This document shows positions 12,201 to 25,255 of a stretch of 64,000 nucleotides of DNA, in pieces (the stretch's first letter is position 1; the number at the start of each line of letters is the position of its first letter). Below the pieces are notes generated by a model, which was not told the origin of the DNA, did not search any database, and saw only the letters and a program-made list of their open reading frames with translations. The stretch is from Liolophura sinensis (lineage: Eukaryota; Mollusca; Polyplacophora; Chitonida; Chitonidae). The position numbers and the translations under genes are program-made. The DNA lies in the NCBI RefSeq assembly GCF_032854445.1, contig NW_027018062.1:32852-96851 (forward strand), given 5' to 3'.

Positions 12201-15200
12201 AGACGACGTCAAATCTTTGGGCCAAGCCCATTTAACTCACCCAGCAAATGTCTTACTTCTAAGTCGAAGACAAACTCAATGTCTTTATCTACATGTAGAA
12301 AAACCACACCATTTGTATATAAAAAAATCACAAGGTACATGATACAGTCTGCTGTAAAAAGTACAATTGAACACTGACCCACATCAATAAGGTGCCAAAA
12401 GATGCCCAATTGGGCCAGGCATCCCCAGCTGTTGAAAAATTGCAAATTTCGTTGGTTTCCATGGAGTAAGAGCCTTTGCTGAGCACGTGATCTTGACATC
12501 AATGATTATTCATTTGTGGCTACAGCCAAAAGTATTGGTCGGAGAGCAACGCGGTTTGCACCATTCGATTTCTCGTCAAAAAATACGTCGGATTAGCCTC
12601 TTACCAGCAGCATTGGAACAGTTTTTCCACTTTTGGAATTTTGGCTGGTCTTTTTGCGAATTGAAATCGGCTACATTAACTATGTACAATCGGGACTGGT
12701 CATTACTATATTCAACTTTTCATTATAAGTTATGTGCCCTTCGGTAGCCCAGACGACGTCAAATCTTTGGGCCAAGCCCATTTAACTCACCCAGCAGTTG
12801 TCTTACTTCTAAGTCGAAGACAAACTCAATGTCTTTATCTACATGTAGAAAAACCACACCATTTGTATATAAAAAAAACACAAGGTACTTGATACAGTCC
12901 GCTGTAAAAAGTACAATTGAACACTGACCCACATCAATAAGGTGCCAAAAGATGCGCAATTGGGCTAGGCATCTCCAGCTGTTGAAAAATTGCAAATTTC
13001 CTTGGTTTCCATGGAGTAAGAGCCGTTGCTGGGCACGTGATCTTGACATCAATGATTATTCATTTGTGGCTACAGCGAAAAGTATTGGTCGGAGAGCAAC
13101 GCGGTTTGCACCATTCGATTTCTCGTCAAAAAATACGTCGGATTAGCCTCTTACCAGCAGCATTGGAACAGTTTTTCCACTTTTGGATTTTTGCCTGGTC
13201 TTTTTGCGAATTGAAATCGGCTACATTAACTATGTACAATCGCGACTGGTCATTACTATATTCAACTTTTCATTATAAGTTATGTGCCCTTCGGTAGCCC
13301 AGACGACGTCAAATCTTTGGGCCAAGCCCATTTAACTCACCCAGCAGTTGTCTTACTTCTAAGTCGAAGACAAACTCAATGTCTTTATCTACATGTAGAA
13401 AAACCACACCATTTGTATATAAAAAAAACACAAGGTACTTGATACAGTCCGCTGTAAAAAGTACAATTGAACACTGACCCACATCAAACAGGTGCCAAAA
13501 GATGCGCAATTGGGCCAGACATCTCCAGCTGTTGAAAAATTGCAAATTTCCTTGGTTTCCATGGAGTAAGAGCCGTTGCTGGGCACGTGTTCTTGACATC
13601 AATGATTATTCATTTGTGGCTACAGCCAAAAGTATTGGTCGGAGAGCAACGCGGTTTGCACCATTCGATTTCTCGTCACAAAATACGTTGGATTAGCCTC
13701 TTACCAGCAGCATTGGAACAGTTTTTCTACTTTTGGATTTTTGCCTGGTCTTTTTGCGAATTGAAATCGGCTACATTAACTATGTACAATCGCGACTGGT
13801 CATTACTATATTCAACTTTTCATTATAAGTTATGTGCCCTTCGGTAGCCCAGACGACGTCAAATCTTTGGGCCAAGCCCATTTAACTCACCCAGCAAATG
13901 TCTTACTTCTAAGTCGAAGACAAACTCAATGTCTTTATCTACATGTAGAAAAACCACACCATTTGTATATAAAAAAAACACAAGGTACTTGATACAGTCC
14001 GCTGTAAAAAGTACAATTGAACACTGACCCACATCAATAAGGTGCCAAAAGATGCGCAATTGGGCCAGGCATCTCCAGCTGTTGAAAAATTGCAAATTTC
14101 CTTGGTTTCCATGGAGTAAGAGCCGTTGCTGGGCACGTGATCTTGACATCAATGATTATTCATTTGTGGCTACAGCCAAAAGTATTGGTCGGAGAGCAAC
14201 GCGGTTTGCACCATTCGATTTCTCGTCCAAAAATACGTCGGATTAGCCTCTTACCAGCAGCACTGGAACAGTTTTTCCACTTTTGGATTTTTGCCTGGTC
14301 TTTTTGCGAATTGAAATCGGCTACATTAACTATGTACAATCGCGACTGGTCATTACTATATTCAACTTTTCATTATAAGTTATGTGCCCTTCGGTAGCCC
14401 AGACGACGTCAAATCTTTGGGCCAAGCCCATTTAACTCACCCAGCAAATGTCTTACTTCTAAGTCGAAGACAAACTCAATGTCTTTATCTACATGTAGAA
14501 AAACCACACCATTTGTATATAAAAAAAACACAAGGTACATGATACAGTCTGCTGTAAAAAGTACAATTGAACACTGACCCACATCAATAAGGTGCCAAAA
14601 GATGCGCAATTGGGCCAGGCATCTCCAGCTGTTGAAAAATTGCAAATTTCTATGGTTTCCATGGAGTAAGAGCCGTTGCTGGGCACGTGATCTTGACATC
14701 AATGATTATTCATTTGTGGCTACAGCCAAAAGTATTGGTCGGAGAGCAACGCGGTTTGCACCATTCGATTTCTCGTCAAAAAATACGTCGGATTAGCCTC
14801 TTACCAGCAGCATTGGAACAGTTTTTCCACTTTTGGATTTTTACCTGATCTTTTTGCTAATTGAAATCGGCTACATTAACTATGTACAATCGCGACTGGT
14901 CATTACTATATTCAACTTTTCATCATAAGTTATGTGCCCTTCGGTAGCCCAGACGACGTCAAATCTTTGGGCCAAGCCAATTTAACTCACCCAGCAAATG
15001 TCTTACTTCTAAGTCGAAGACAAACTCAATTTCTTTATCTACATGTAGAAAAACCACACCATTTGTATATAAAAAAAACACAAGGTACTTGATACAGTCC
15101 GCTGTAAAAAGTACAATTGAACACTGACCCACATCAATAAGGTGCCAAAAGACGCGCAATTGGGCCAGGCAGCTCCAGCTGTTGAAAAATTGCAAATTTC

Positions 15201-18200
15201 CTTGGTTTCCATGGAGTAAGAGCCGTTGCTGGGCACGTGATCTTGACATCAATGATTATTCATTTGTGGCTACAGCCAAAAGTATTGGTCGGAGAGCAAC
15301 GCGGTTTGCACCATTCGATTTCTCGTCAAAAAATACGTCGGATTAGCCTCTTACCAGCAGCATTGGAACAGTTTTTCCACTTTTGGATTTTTGCCTGGTC
15401 TTTGTGCGAATTGAAATCGGCTACATTAACTATGTATAATCGCGACTGGTCATTACTATATTCAACTTTTCATTATAAGTTATGTGCCCTTCGGTAGCCC
15501 AGACGACGTCAAATCTTTGGGCCAAGCCCATTTAACTCACCCAGCAAATGTCTTACTTCTAAGTCGAAGACAAACTCAATGTCTTTATCTACATGTAGAA
15601 AAACCACACCATTTGTATATAAAAAAACACAAGGTACATGATACAGTCTGCTGTAAAAAAGTACAATTGAACACTGACCCACATCAATAAGGTGCCAAAA
15701 GATGCGCAATTGGGCCAGGCATCTCCAGGTGTTGAAAAATTGCAAATTTCTATGGTTTCCATGGAGTAAGAGCCGTTGCTGGGCACGTGATCTTGACATC
15801 AATGATTATTCATTTGTGGCTACAGCCAAAAGTATTGGTCGGAGAGCAACGCGGTTTGCACCATTCGATTTCTCGTCAAAAAATTCCTCGGATTAGCCTC
15901 TTACCAGCAGCATTGGAACAGTTTTTCCACTTTTGGATTTTTACCTGATCTTTTTGCGAATTGAAATCGGCTACTTTAACTATGTACAATCGCGACTGGT
16001 CATTACTATATTCAACTTTTCATTATAAGTTATGTGCCCTTCGGTAGCCCAGACGACGTCAAATCTTTGGGCCAAGCCCATTTAACTCACCCAACAGTTG
16101 TCTTACTTCTAAGTCGAAGACAATCTCAATGTCTTTATCTACATGTAGAAAAACCACACCATTTGTATATAAAAAAACACAAGGTACATGATACAGTCTG
16201 CTGTAAAAAAGTACAATTGAACACTGACCCACATCAATAAGGTGCCAAAAGATGCGCAATTGGGCCAGACATCTCCAGCTGTTGAAAAATTGCAAATTTC
16301 CTTGGTTTCCATGGAGTAAGAGCCGTTGCTGGGCACGTGATCTTGACATCAATGATTATTCATTTGTGGCTACAGCCAAAAGTATTGGTCGGAGAGCAAC
16401 GCGGTTTGCACCATTCGATTTCTCGTCACAAAATACGTCGGATTAGCCTCTTACCAGCAGCATTGGAACAGTTTTTCCACTTTTGGATTTTTGCCAGGTC
16501 TTTTTGCGAATTGAAATCGGCTACATTAACTATGTACAATCGCGACTGGTCATTACTATATTCAACTTTTCATTATAAGTTATGTGCCCTTCGGTAGCCC
16601 AGACGACGTCAAATCTTTGGGCCAAGCCCATTTAACTCACCCAACAGTTGTCTTACTTCTAAGTCGAAGACAAACTCAATGTCTTTATCTACATGTAGAA
16701 AAACCACACCATTTGTATATAAAAAAAACACAAGGTACATGATACAGTCTGCTGTAAAAAGTACAATTGAACACTGACCCACATCAATAAGGTGCCAAAA
16801 GATGCGCAATTGGGCCAGGCATCTCCAGCTGTTGAAAAATTGCAAATTTCCTTGGTTTCCATGGAGTAAGAGCCGTTGCTGGGCACGTGATCTTGACATC
16901 AATGATTATTCATTTGTGGCTACAGCCAAAAGTATTGGTCGGAGAGCAACGCGGTTTGCACCATTCGATTTCTCGTCCAAAAATACGTCGGATTAGCCTC
17001 TTACCAGCAGCATTGGAACAGTTTTTCCACTTTTGGATTTTTGCCTGGTCTTTTTGCGAATTGAAATCGGCTACATTAACTATGTACAATCGCGACTGGT
17101 CATTACTATATTCAACTTTTCATTATAAGTTATGTGCCCTTCGGTAGCCCAGACGACGTCAAATCTTTGGGCCAAGCCCATTTAACTCACCCAGCAAATG
17201 TCTTACTTCTAAGTCGAAGACAAACTCAATGTCTTTATCTACATGTAGAAAAACCACACCATTTGTATATAAAAAAAACACAAGGTACATGATACAGTCT
17301 GCTGTAAAAAGTACAATTGAACACTGACCCACATCAATAAGGTGCCAAAAGATGCGCAATTGGGCCAGGCATCTCCAGCTGTTGAAAAATTGCAAATTTC
17401 CTTGGTTTCCATGGAGTAAGAGCCGTTGCTGGGCACGTGTTCTTGACATCAATGATTATTCATTTGTGGCTACAGCCAAAAGTATTGGTCGGAGAGCAAC
17501 GCGGTTTGCACCATTCGATTTCTCGTCAAAAAATACGTCGGATTAGCCTCTTACCAGCAGCATTGGAACAGTTTTTCCACTTTTGGATTTTTGCCTGGTG
17601 TTTTTGCGAATTGAAATCGGCTACATTAACTATGTACAATCGCGACTGGTCATTACTATATTCAACTTTTCATTATAAGTTATGTGCCCTTCGGTAGCCC
17701 AGACGACGTCAAATCTTTGGGCCAAGCCCATTTAACTCACCCAGCAGTTGTCTTACTTCTAAGTCGAAGACAAACTCAATGTCTTTATCTACATGTAGAA
17801 AAACCACACCATTTGTATATAAAAAAAACACAAGGTACTTGATACAGTCCGCTGTAAAAAGTACAATTGAACACTGACCCACATCAATAAGGTGCCAAAA
17901 GATGCGCAATTGGGCTAGGCATCTCCAGCTGTTGAAAAATTGCAAATTTCCTTGGTTTCCATGGAGTAAGAGCCGTTGCTGGGCACGTGATCTTGACATC
18001 AATGATTATTCATTTGTGGCTACAGCCAAAAGTATTGGTCGGAGAGCAACGCGGTTTGCACCATTCGATTTCTCGTCAAAAATACGTCGGATTAGCCTCT
18101 TACCAGCAGCATTGGAACAGTTTTTCCACTTTTGGATTTTTGCCTGGTCTTTTTGCGAATTGAAATCGGCTACATTAACTATGTACAATCGCGACTGGTC

Positions 18201-18247
18201 ATTACTATATTCAACTTTTCATTATAAGTTATGTGCCCTTCGGTAGC
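9279..18247 (+). repeat. Mosaic satellite monomers with two diverged copies
   Basis: Anchors are 9,653, 10,203, 10,753, 11,303, 11,853, 12,402, 12,952, 13,502, 14,052, 14,602, 15,152, 15,702, 16,252, 16,802, 17,352 and 17,902. I see no short higher-order period. Long-range resemblances exist: 10,753 resembles 4,150; 13,502/14,052 resembles 4,701/5,251; and 17,902 resembles 12,952 (both GGGCTAGG). The monomers at about 12,326-12,700 and 14,923-15,440 carry clusters of private substitutions. The copy at 11,303 has TTTATTAAAAAA in place of the TATA-like run and a one-base loss in its E-box. Confidence 0.85.
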
Positions 18248-20540
18248 TCAGACGACGTCAAATCTTTGGGCCAAGCCCATTTAACTCACCCAGCAAATGT
18301 CTTACTTCTAAGTCGAAGACAAACTCAATGTCTTTATCTATATGTAGAAAAACCACACCATTTGTATATAAAAAAAACACAAGGTACTTGATACAGTCTG
18401 CTGTAAAAAGTACAATTGAACACTGACCCACATCAATAAGGTGCCAAAAGATGCGCAATTGGGCCAGACATCTCCAGCTGTTGAAAAATTGCAAATTTCC
18501 TTGGTTTCCATGGAGTAAGAGCCGTTGCTGGGCACGTGATCTTGACATCAATGATTATTCATTTGTGGCTACAGCCAAAAGTATTGGTCGGAGAGCAACG
18601 CGGTTTGCACCATTCGATTTCTCGTCCAAAAATACGTCGGATTAGCCTCTTACCAGCAGCATTGGAACAGTTTTTCCACTTTTGGATTTTTGCCTGGTCT
18701 TTTTGCGAATTGAAATCGGCTACATTAACTATGTACAATCGCGACTGGTCATTACTATATTCAACTTTTCATTATAAGTTATGTGCCCTTCGGTAGCCCA
18801 GACGACGTCAAATCTTTGGGCCAAGCCCATTTAACTCACCCAGCAAATGTCTTACTTCTAAGTCGAAGACAAACTCAATGTCTTTATCTACATGTAGAAA
18901 AACCACACCATTTGTATATAAAAAAACACAAGGTACATGATACAGTCTGCTGTAAAAAAGTACAATTGAACACTGACCCACATCAATAAGGTGCCAAAAG
19001 ATGCGCAATTGGGCCAGGCATCTCCAGGTGTTGAAAAATTGCAAATTTCTATGGTTTCCATGGAGTAAGAGCCGTTGCTGGGCACGTGATCTTGACATCA
19101 ATGATTATTCATTTGTGGCTACAGCCAAAAGTATTGGTCGGAGAGCAACGCGGTTTGCACCATTCGATTTCTCGTCAAAAAATACGTCGGATTAGCCTCT
19201 TACCAGCAGCATTGGAACAGTTTTTCCACTTTTGGATTTTTGCCTGGTATTTTTGCGAATTGAAATCGGCTACATTAACTATGTACAATCGCGACTGGTC
19301 ATTACTATATTCAACTTTTCATTATAAGTTATGTGCCCTTCGGTAGCCCAGACGACGTCAAATCTTTGGGCCAAGCCCATTTAACTCACCCAGCAAATGT
19401 CTTACTTCTAAGTCGAAGACAAACTCAATGTCTTTATCTATATGTAGAAAAACCACACCATTTGTATATAAAAAAAACACAAGGTACTTGATACAGTCTG
19501 CTGTAAAAAGTACAATTGAACACTGACCCACATCAATAAGGTGCCAAAAGATGCGCAATTGGGCCAGACATCTCCAGCTGTTGAAAAATTGCAAATTTCC
19601 TTGGTTTCCATGGAGTAAGAGCCGTTGCTGGGCACGTGATCTTGACATCAATGATTATTCATTTGTGGCTACAGCCAAAAGTATTGGTCGGAGAGCAACG
19701 CGGTTTGCACCATTCGATTTCTCGTCCAAAAATACGTCGGATTAGCCTCTTACCAGCAGCATTGGAACAGTTTTTCCACTTTTGGATTTTTGCCTGGTCT
19801 TTTTGCGAATTGAAATCGGCTACATTAACTATGTACAATCGCGACTGGTCATTACTATATTCAACTTTTCATTATAAGTTATGTGCCCTTCGGTAGCCCA
19901 GACGACGTCAAATCTTTGGGCCAAGCCCATTTAACTCACCCAGCAAATGTCTTACTTCTAAGTCGAAGACAAACTCAATGTCTTTATCTACATGTAGAAA
20001 AACCACACCATTTGTATATAAAAAAACACAAGATACATGATACAGTCTGCTGTAAAAAAGTACAATTGAACACTGACCCACATCAATAAGGTGCCAAAAG
20101 ATGCGCAATTGGGCCAGGCATCTCCAGGTGTTGAAAAATTGCAAATTTCTATGGTTTCCATGGAGTAAGAGCCGTTGCTGGGCACGTGATCTTGACATCA
20201 ATGATTATTCATTTGTGGCTACAGGCAAAAGTATTGGTCGGAGAGCAACGCGGTTTGCACCATTCGATTTCTCGTCAAAAAATACGTCGGATTAGCCTCT
20301 TACTAGCAGCATTGGAACAGTTTTTCCACTTTTGGATTTTTGCCTGGTATTTTTGCGAATTGAAATCGGCTACATTAACTATGTACAATCGCGACTGGTC
20401 ATTACTATATTCAACTTTTCATTATAAGTTATGTGCCCTTCGGTAGCCCAGACGACGTCAAATCTTTGGGCCAAGCCCATTTAACTCACCCAGCAAATGT
20501 CTTACTTCTAAGTCGAAGACAAACTCAATGTCTTTATCTA
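18248..20540 (+). repeat. Dimeric higher-order repeat, period 1,100 bp
   Basis: Anchors are 18,451, 19,001, 19,551 and 20,101. Monomers 18,451 and 19,551 share TCTATATG, ACTTGATACAGTCTG and CAGACATC. Monomers 19,001 and 20,101 share the short A-run with GTAAAAAAGTAC, CCAGGTG, CTATGG and the GGTATTTTTG tail. Differences between the two copies are few: G to A at about 20,033, CAGGCAAAAG at about 20,223 and CTAGCAG at about 20,304. The dimer is bounded at the left by GTAGCTCAG (18,247), which differs from GTAGCCCAG at the equivalent place. Confidence 0.87.
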
Positions 20541-23500
20541 CATGTAGAAAAACCACACCATTTGTATATAAAAAAACACAAGGTACATGATACAGTCTGC
20601 TGTAAAAAGTACAATTGAACACTGACCCACATCAATAAGGTGCCAAAAGATGCGCAATTGGGCCAGACATCTCCAGCTGTTGAAAAATTGCAAATTTCCT
20701 TGGTTTCCATGGAGTAAGAGCCGTTGCTGGGCACGTGATCTTGACATCAATGATTATTCATTTGTGGCTACAGCCAAAAGTATTGGTCGGAGAGCAACGC
20801 GGTTTGCACCATTCGATTTCTCGTCCAAAAATACGTCGGATTAGCCTCTTACCAGCAGCATTGGAACAGTTTTTCCACTTTTGGATTTTTGCCTGGTCTT
20901 TTTGCGAATTGAAATCGGCTACATTAACTATGTACAATCGCGACTGGTCATTACTATATTCAACTTTTCATTATAAGTTATGTGCCCTTCGGTAGCCCAG
21001 ACGACGTCAAATCTTTGGGCCAAGCCCATTTAACTCACCCAGCAAATGTCTTACTTTTAAGTCGAAGACAAACTCAATGTCTTTATCTACATGTAGAAAA
21101 ACCACACCATTTGTATATAAAAAAACACAAGGTACATGATACAGTCTGCTGTAAAAAAGTACAATTGAACACTGACCCACATCAATAAGGTGCCAAAAGA
21201 TGCGCAATTGGGCCAGGCATCTCCAGGTGTTGAAAAATTGCAAATTTCCTTGGTTTCCATGGAGTAAGAGCCGTTGCTGGGCACGTGATCTTGACATCAA
21301 TGATTATTCATTTGTGGCTACAGCCAAAAGTATTGGTCGGAGAGCAACGCGGTTTGCACCATTCGATTTCTCGTCAAAAAATACGTCGGATTAGCCTCTT
21401 ACCAGCAGCATTGGAACAGTTTTTCCACTTTTGGATTTTTGCCTGGTATTTTTGCGAATTGAAATCGGCTACATTAACTATGTACAATCGCGACTGGTCA
21501 TTACTATATTCAACTTTTCATTATAAGTTATGTGCCCTTCGGTAGCCCAGACGACGTCAAATCTTTGGGCCAAGCCCATTTAACTCACCCAGCAAATGTC
21601 TTACTTCTAAGTCGAAGACAAACTCAATGTCTTTATCTACATGTAGAAAAACCAAACCATTTGTATATAAAAAAACACAAGGTACATGATACAGTCTGCT
21701 GTAAAAAAGTACAATTGAACACTGACCCACATCAATAAGGTGCCAAAAGATGCGCAATTGGGCCAGACATCTCCAGCTGTTGAAAAATTGCAAATTTCCT
21801 TGGTTTCCATGGAGTAAGAGCCGTTGCTGGGCACGTGATCTTGACATCAATGATTATTCATTTGTGGCTACAGCCAAAAGTATTGGTCGGAGAGCAACGC
21901 GGTTTGCACCATTCGATTTCTCGTCAAAAAATCCCTCGGATTAGCCTCTTACCAGCAGCATTGGAACAGTTTTTCCACTTTTGGATTTTTACCTGGTCTT
22001 TTTGCGAATTGAAATCGGCTACATTAACGATGTACAATCGCGACTGGTCATTACTATATTCAACTTTTCATTATAAGTTATGTGCCCATCGGTAGCCCAG
22101 ACGACGTCAAATCTTTGGGCCAAGCCCATTTAACTCACCCAGCAGTTGTCTTACTTCTAAGTCGAAGAAAATCTCAATGTCTTTATCTACATGTAGAAAA
22201 ACCACACCATTTGTATATAAAAAAACACAAGGTACATGATACAGTCTGCTGTAAAAAAGTACAATTGAACACTGACCCACATCAATAAGGTGCCAAAAGA
22301 TGCGCAATTGGGCCAGACATCTCCAGCTGTTGAAAAATTGCAAATTTCCTTGGTTTCCATGGAGTAAGAGCCGTTGCTGGGCACGTGATCTTGACATCAA
22401 TGATTATTCATTTGTGGCTACAGCCAAAAGTATTGGTCGGAGAGCAACGCGGTTTGCACCATTCGATTTCTCGTCCAAAAATACGTCGGATTAGCCTCTT
22501 ACCAGCAGCATTGGAACAGTTTTTCCACTTTTGGATTTTTGCCAGGTCTTTTTGCGAATTGAAATCGGCTACATTAACTATGTACAATCGCGACTGGTCA
22601 TTACTATATTCAACTTTTCATTATAAGTTATGTGCCCTTCGGTAGCCCAGACGACGTCAAATCTTTGGGCCAAGCCCATTTAACTCACCCAGCAGTTGTC
22701 TTACTTCTAAGTCGAAGACAAACTCAATGCCTTTATCTACATGTACAAAAACCACACCATTTGTATATAAAAAAAACACAAGGTACATGATACAGTCTGC
22801 TGTAAAAAGTACAATTGAACACTGACCCACATCAATAAGGTGCCAAAAGATGCGCAATTGGGCCAGGCATCTCCAGGTGTTGAAAAATTGCAAATTTCCT
22901 TGGTTTCCATGGAGTAAGAGCCGTTGCTGGGCACGTGATCTTGACATCAATGATTATTCATTTGTGGCTACAGCCAAAAGTATTGGTCGGAGAGCAACGC
23001 GGTTTGCACCATTCGATTTCTCGTCCAAAAATACGTCGGATTAGCCTCTTACCAGCAGCATTGGAACAGTTTTTCCACTTTTGGATTTTTGCCTGGTCTT
23101 TTTGCGAATTGAAATCGGCTACATTAACTATGTACAATCGCGACTGGTCATTACTATATTCAACTTTTCATTATAAGTTATGTGCCCTTCGGTAGCCCAG
23201 ACGACGTCAAATCTTTGGGCCAAGCCCATTTAACTCACCCAGCAAATGTCTTACTTCTAAGTCGAAGACAAACTCAATGTCTTTATCTACATGTAGAAAA
23301 ACCACACCATTTGTATATAAAAAAAACACAAGGTACATGATACAGTCTGCTGTAAAAAGTACAATTGAACACTGACCCACATCAATAAGGTGCCAAAAAG
23401 ATGCGCAATTGGGCCAGGCATCTCCAGCTGTTGAGAAATTGCAAATTTCCTTGGTTTCCATGGAGTAAGAGCCGTTGCTGGGCACGTGATCTTGACATCA

Positions 23501-25249
23501 ATGATTATTCATTTGTGGCTACAGCCAAAAGTATTGGTCGGAGAGCAACGCGGTTTGCACCATTCGATTTCTCGTCAAAAAATACGTCGGATTAGCCTCT
23601 TACTAGCAGCATTGGAACAGTTTTTCCACTTTTGGATTTTTGCCTGGTATTTTTGCGAATTGAAATCGGCTACATTAACTATGTACAATCGCGACTGGTC
23701 ATTACTATATTCAACTTTTCATTATAAGTTATGTGCCCTTCGGTAGCCCAGACGACGTCAAATCTTTGGGCCAAGCCCATTTAACTCACCCAGCAAATGT
23801 CTTACTTCTAAGTCGAAGACAAACTCAATGTCTTTATCTATATGTAGAAAAACCACACCATTTGTATATAAAAAAAACACAAGGTACTTGATACAGTCCG
23901 CTGTAAAAAGTACAATTGAACACTGACCCACATCAATAAGGTGCCAAAAGATGCGCAATTGGGCCAGACATCTCCAGCTGTTGAAAAATTGCAAATTTCC
24001 TTGGTTTCCATGGAGTAAGAGCCGTTGCTGGGCACGTGTTCTTGACATCAATGATTATTCATTTGTGGCTACAGCCAAAAGTATTGGTCGGAGAGCAACG
24101 CGGTTTGCACCATTCGATTTCTCGTCCAAAAATACGTCGGATTAGCCTCTTACCAGCAGCATTGGAACAGTTTTTCTACTTTTGGATTTTTGCCTGGTCT
24201 TTTTGCGAATTGAAATCGGCTACATTAACTATGTACAATCGCGACTGGTCATTACTATATTCAACTTTTCATTATAAGTTATGTGCCCTTCGGTAGCCCA
24301 GACGACGTCAAATCTTTGGGCCAAGCCCATTTAACTCACCCAGCAAATGTCTTACTTCTAAGTCGAAGACAAACTCAATGTCTTTATCTATATGTAGAAA
24401 AACCACACCATTTGTATATAAAAAAAACACAAGGTACTTGATACAGTCTGCTGTAAAAAGTACAATTGAACATCAATAAGGTGCCAAAAGATGCGCAATT
24501 GGGCCAGGCATCTCCAGGTGTTGAAAAATTGCAAATTTCTATGGTTTACATGGAGTAAGAGCCGTTGCTGGGCACGTGATCTTGACATCAATGATTATTC
24601 ATTTGTGGCTACAGCCAAAAGTATTGGTCGGAGAGCAACGCGGTTTGCACCATTCGATTTCTCGTCAAAAAATACGTCGGATTAGCCTCTTACGAGCAGC
24701 ATTGGAACAGTTTTTCCACTTTTGGATTTTTGCCTGGTATTTTTGCGAATTGAAATCGGCTACATTAACTATGTACAATCGCGACTGGTCATTACTATAT
24801 TCAACTTTTCATTATAAGTTATGTGCCCTTCGGTAGCCCAGACGACGTCAAATCTTTGGGCCAAGCCCATTTAACTCACCCAGCAAATGTCTTACTTCTA
24901 AGTCGAAGACAAACTCAATGTCTTTATCTACATGTAGAAAAACCACACCATTTGTATATAAAAAAACACAAGGTACATGATACAGTCTGCTGTAAAAAAG
25001 TACAATTGAACACTGACCCACATCAATAAGGTGCCAAAAGATGCGCAATTGGGCCAGACATCTCCAGCTGTTGAAAAATTGCAAATTTCCTTGGTTTCCA
25101 TGGAGTAAGAGCCGTTGCTGGGCACGTGATCTTGACATCAATGATTATTCATTTGTGGCTACAGCCAAAAGTATTGGTCGGAGAGCAACGCGGTTTGCAC
25201 CATTCGATTTCTCGTCAAAAAATACCTCGGATTAGCCTCTTACCAGCAG
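20541..25249 (+). repeat. Mosaic satellite monomers with small internal deletions
   Basis: Anchors are 20,650, 21,200, 21,750, 22,300, 22,850, 23,401, 23,951, 24,491 and 25,041. Alternation of CAGACATC monomers with CCAGGTG monomers continues loosely from the dimer to the left. The pair 21,750/22,300 carries ACCAAACC followed by GAAAATCTC and the TGCCAGG tail, the same combination found in the large block at 30,538/31,088 and 40,991/41,541. This suggests a source or relic of that block. Deletions of 10 bp and 5 bp are listed separately. Confidence 0.82.
24465..24475 (+). other. 10-bp deletion in one monomer
   Basis: The copy reads TTGAACATCAATAAGG where others have TTGAACACTGACCCACATCAATAAGG split by ten more bases. 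ACA is present at both edges of the missing piece, so this is a short-homology deletion. It shortens the spacing 23,951 to 24,491 to 540 bp. Confidence 0.88.
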
Positions 25250-25255
25250 GAACAG
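25245..25255 (+). other. 5-bp deletion at the left edge of the large block
   Basis: The copy reads CCAGCAGGAACAG where others have CCAGCAGCATTGGAACAG. Homology to copy 2 of the large block begins exactly at this point (25,250 corresponds to 35,703), so the deletion may mark the breakpoint of an old rearrangement. Confidence 0.8.
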
